64,000 nucleotides of DNA from [Mycobacterium] zoologicum (lineage in GTDB: Bacteria; Actinomycetota; Actinomycetes; Mycobacteriales; Mycobacteriaceae): NCBI RefSeq assembly GCF_020172665.1, contig NZ_CP083985.1, forward strand, positions 31,060 to 95,059, in the 5' to 3' direction. Numbering within the stretch: position 1 is the stretch's first letter; each line of letters opens with the position of its first letter. The translations under genes were made by a program, and so were the position numbers. Below are positions 62,029 through 64,000 of the stretch, piece by piece. Below the pieces are notes generated by a model that saw only the letters and a program-made list of their open reading frames with translations, was not told the DNA's origin and searched no databases.

Positions 62029-62541
62029 TCAGGCCGCGTTGCCGGGGGTACGTCGGGCGAGTAGACCGTCCAGGCCGGCCTTGCCGGATCCAACGCAGAC
62101 CAGCCACGCCAGCAGGCCCACCAGCAGCCATTCCGGTGCGTAAAACAAATTGCTCAAAAAATCCCACCAACCCGGGTATTTCTGCGCGAGGCCCGGGCCG
62201 ATGTCTGTGATCAGCGCGCCGACCATGTCCCCGGCCAGCACCAGTGACACCACGCGGGTGCCCAGACCCAACATCAGTGCCGCCCCGCCGACCAATTCGA
62301 CCACCGCGGTAACGGCGGCGAGGAACGCGGGCGCGGGGATGCCCAGGTCGGCGAACATCTTCGTGAACGACGTGAGATCCCCAAGCTTGCCGATGGCACC
62401 GCTGAAGAACATGAAACCGATGGTGAGTCGCAGTACCAGATTCGCCAGCCAGCCAAGGTCGCTCAGCGCGTCAGCGACGCGACCGTATGCCGGCCGAAAT
62501 CCGGCGGCAACGGAGACGCCCCGGATCACGATGTTCCTCAT
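62029..62541 (-). CDS. DoxX-family membrane protein
   Basis: The 170-residue protein has four TM helices (LVLRLTIGFMFFSGAIGKLGD, FLAAVTAVVELVGGAALMLGLGTRVVSLVLAGDMVGA and a C-terminal WLLVGLLAWLVCVGS). It has the DoxX motifs FxxGxxKL and G..ll.G...... ATG 62541 follows AAAGGA. DoxX proteins are implicated in thiol and oxidative stress in mycobacteria. It is upstream of tetR and the dehalogenase gene. Confidence 0.87.
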   Translation of the reverse strand: MRNIVIRGVSVAAGFRPAYGRVADALSDLGWLANLVLRLTIGFMFFSGAIGKLGDLTSFTKMFADLGIPAPAFLAAVTAVVELVGGAALMLGLGTRVVSLVLAGDMVGALITDIGPGLAQKYPGWWDFLSNLFYAPEWLLVGLLAWLVCVGSGKAGLDGLLARRTPGNAA

Positions 62542-62717
62542 TGCGCTGTTCCTTTCTCGTGAAGCCTTCTTCGTCGGTGTCTGGTGGTGTCGGCGAGGGG
62601 CTTTGGCGTTACACGGCGTCGCCGGAGCGCTGTCCCCACGATCGCACCGTGCGTGCCGGGGATCGGGCATGCCTCAGGCTGTCGACCGGCGGCGGCACTG
62701 GGTGCTCGAACGGGCTG

Positions 62718-62951
62718 TCAGCGCCAGTCCTTGAATGCCTCAAGTAGCTTCGCGCGGAACTCCAGCGTCAGTTCGGCCTCGCGGATCCCGCCGAGGGTAC
62801 CGATAGTGACCCGAAACTGCTGCAGGTAGTTGGCACATCCGTCGCACTCGAGCAGGTGCTCGTCGAACCGTGCCCGCGTTTCGAGGTCGAGCGATCCGTC
62901 GAGATAGGCGGTAACCAATTCGACGAGTTCGTTGCAATCCAGTGGATTCAC
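62718..62951 (-). CDS. Zinc-type anti-sigma factor (zf-HC2)
   Basis: The 77-residue protein has FDEHLLECDGCANYLQQ (about residues 29-45), the HxxxCxxC motif of ZAS anti-sigma factors. There is no membrane helix, so it is a soluble redox- or metal-responsive form. The GTG start overlaps the sigma stop (GTGA), so the two are co-translated. Confidence 0.87.
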   Translation of the reverse strand: MNPLDCNELVELVTAYLDGSLDLETRARFDEHLLECDGCANYLQQFRVTIGTLGGIREAELTLEFRAKLLEAFKDWR

Positions 62952-63589
62952 GACGCATCTCTCAGATAGTCTTCGAGGGTCTGCCGAATCACCGCACGGC
63001 CGCGATGAAGCAGCACCCGCTGGTTGGTGGCACTGATGTCGAGTAGTGCACAGACCTCGTCGGAATCGAGACCGAGCATGTCGCGCAGCGTCACCACGGT
63101 GCGCTGGCGCTCGGGCAGGGTATCGAGGCCGCGCTGCGCGATGGCAGTTAGTTCGCGACCCAGGGCTGAGCCTTCGGGAGTGTCCGGGAAAGGTGTCGGC
63201 GTCTCTGCCGCCTTCCAGTGTCCGGCCAACTCGGCGCCAGCGGCACGGAATCGCTCGGGGTCGACCGTGCCGCCCGTGAACGCCTTGATCTGAGTGTCGA
63301 CGTGCCTGCGTTCCTTGAGGCCCCTGGCCTTGGCAATGTTGACCAGAACCGTGAAAAGCCAAGTACGTAAGGATGATCGTCCCTCGAACTTGTCCAGACC
63401 CTTCAGGAGCGCGATCCACGTCTCCTGCACGACATCCTCGGCATGCTCCTGACTCGGCACGTACCCACGCGCCACGCGCAGCATCACCGGAGTGTGGTGA
63501 TCGACCAGACGGGCAAAAGTGTCCTGGTCGCCGGCGCGAAGCGCGGCGACCAGGACACCCTCGTCCTCCGAAACCGTAGTTGCGGCCAT
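62948..63589 (-). CDS. ECF sigma factor
   Basis: The 213-residue protein has region 2 (FARLVDHHTPVMLRVARGYV, EDVVQETWIALLKGLDKFEGRSSLRTWLFTVLVNIAK, about residues 25-85) and region 4 (LPERQRTVVTLRDMLGLDSDEVCALLDISATNQRVLLHRGR, about 155-196). ATG 63589 is preferred; the upstream frame runs into the flavodoxin-like gene. It directs RNA polymerase to stress promoters and is held by the co-translated anti-sigma factor. Confidence 0.9.
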   Translation of the reverse strand: MAATTVSEDEGVLVAALRAGDQDTFARLVDHHTPVMLRVARGYVPSQEHAEDVVQETWIALLKGLDKFEGRSSLRTWLFTVLVNIAKARGLKERRHVDTQIKAFTGGTVDPERFRAAGAELAGHWKAAETPTPFPDTPEGSALGRELTAIAQRGLDTLPERQRTVVTLRDMLGLDSDEVCALLDISATNQRVLLHRGRAVIRQTLEDYLRDAS

Positions 63590-63609
63590 AGTCGCCAATC
63601 GACTGTACG

Positions 63610-64000
63610 CTATCGGTACTCGGGATTCGGGAGGTCGAATCGGCTCCCCGCGTCCCAACCGCGGCGGTCGTTGCCGTGGGCGGGTACGCCGCCCCCGTCG
63701 CGCAGCATGCGCGCGAAGTGCATCAGATTCCATGTCATAAATGTCGTATTCCTCTTGGTGAAATCATTGTCCGGGCCACCGGAACCGGGGTCGAGGAATG
63801 ACGGTCCCGGTCCGATCTCCCCGATCCATCCGGCGTCAGCCTGCGGCGGGATCGTGTAGCCGATGTGCTGGAGGGTGTACAGAACGTTCTGCGCACAGTG
63901 CTTCACACCGTCCTCATTCCCAGTGATGAGGCAACCGCCGACCCGGCCGTAATACAGGTACTGGCCGGCGTCATTGAGCAGGTGCGAACCACCGTACAGG
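63610..64000 (-). CDS. NADPH-dependent FMN-reductase/flavodoxin-like protein (partial)
   Basis: Only the C-terminal 130 residues lie in the window; the gene continues past 64000. GGCLITGNEDGVKHCAQNVLYTLQHIGYTIPPQADAGWIGEIGPG is typical of the flavodoxin-fold NAD(P)H:FMN reductase family. The stop (63610-63612) is 20 nt before the sigma gene, so it probably heads that operon. Confidence 0.75.
   Translation of the reverse strand, partial: LYGGSHLLNDAGQYLYYGRVGGCLITGNEDGVKHCAQNVLYTLQHIGYTIPPQADAGWIGEIGPGPSFLDPGSGGPDNDFTKRNTTFMTWNLMHFARMLRDGGGVPAHGNDRRGWDAGSRFDLPNPEYR

Overview
The window is mycobacterial chromosomal DNA, probably from a fast-growing Mycobacterium/Mycolicibacterium. The evidence is the block ponA1 - Rv0051-like - rpsF - ssb - rpsR - rplI - dnaB in the M. 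tuberculosis order (one gene, Rv0057, seems absent), a mycobacterial CYP51, a mycothiol-dependent MscR, and a two-subunit type II topoisomerase like the atypical one described from M. smegmatis. G+C is high. Bases 2-20 match the Tn5/Nextera mosaic end, so base 1 is a contig edge carrying sequencing adapter, not genomic sequence.

1-7019: core genes. After the adapter come the last codons of ponA1, a GT87-type membrane glycosyltransferase, rpsF, ssb, rpsR, rplI, a terminator, and dnaB. dnaB carries two inteins: a 142-residue mini-intein with class 3 features inside the Walker A motif, and a 425-residue intein with a LAGLIDADG endonuclease at the M. tuberculosis DnaB insertion site.

7020-21371: a catabolic island. 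A broken TetR gene is followed by an intact TetR, a PF10118-type metal-dependent hydrolase and a 9-TM membrane protein. A long same-strand operon follows: Rieske oxygenase, cytochrome P450 remnant, cyp51, ferredoxin, NTF2-like protein, two F420-type luciferase-like oxidoreductases, acyl-CoA synthetase, mscR and a metallo-beta-lactamase-fold hydrolase, then a KstD-like flavoprotein. Three similar 30-bp inverted-repeat elements precede the hydrolase, the membrane protein and the Rieske gene, which suggests one regulon. Oxygenative demethylation coupled to mycothiol-dependent formaldehyde removal is a reasonable hypothesis for the pathway.

21372-29265: accessory DNA. nhaA lies between two directly repeated elements of about 180 bp with inverted-repeat ends. 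Then come a HicA-like toxin-antitoxin-like pair, a DUF4262 protein, a DUF433/PIN-like pair, a uracil-DNA-glycosylase-like protein, a decayed ParB-like gene and VapBC.

29265-38737: mostly ordinary chromosome: hypothetical genes, a VOC protein, an alpha/beta hydrolase, the two topoisomerase subunits and a serine hydrolase lipoprotein.

38738-47640: an integrative element of the actinomycete type (AICE): large serine integrase, rolling-circle-type Rep, FtsK/TraSA-like translocase, SCO3933-type regulator, and a divergent XRE-DUF5919 regulator with an inositol-monophosphatase-like gene. Its edges hold debris: a second integrase 3' end, an egtD 3' fragment and an IS1380-type transposase remnant.

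47641-64000: stress and detoxification genes. They include TetR/SDR/NmrA genes, a MOSC protein coupled to a phthalate-dioxygenase-type reductase, two copies of a CGNR-regulator / 4-TM protein / alpha-beta hydrolase module, an MFS transporter, a haloalkane dehalogenase with TetR and DoxX genes, and a flavodoxin-like - ECF sigma - zinc anti-sigma set. Two genes here (SDR at 48.4 kb, 4-TM protein at 53.2 kb) each look broken by one missing base.
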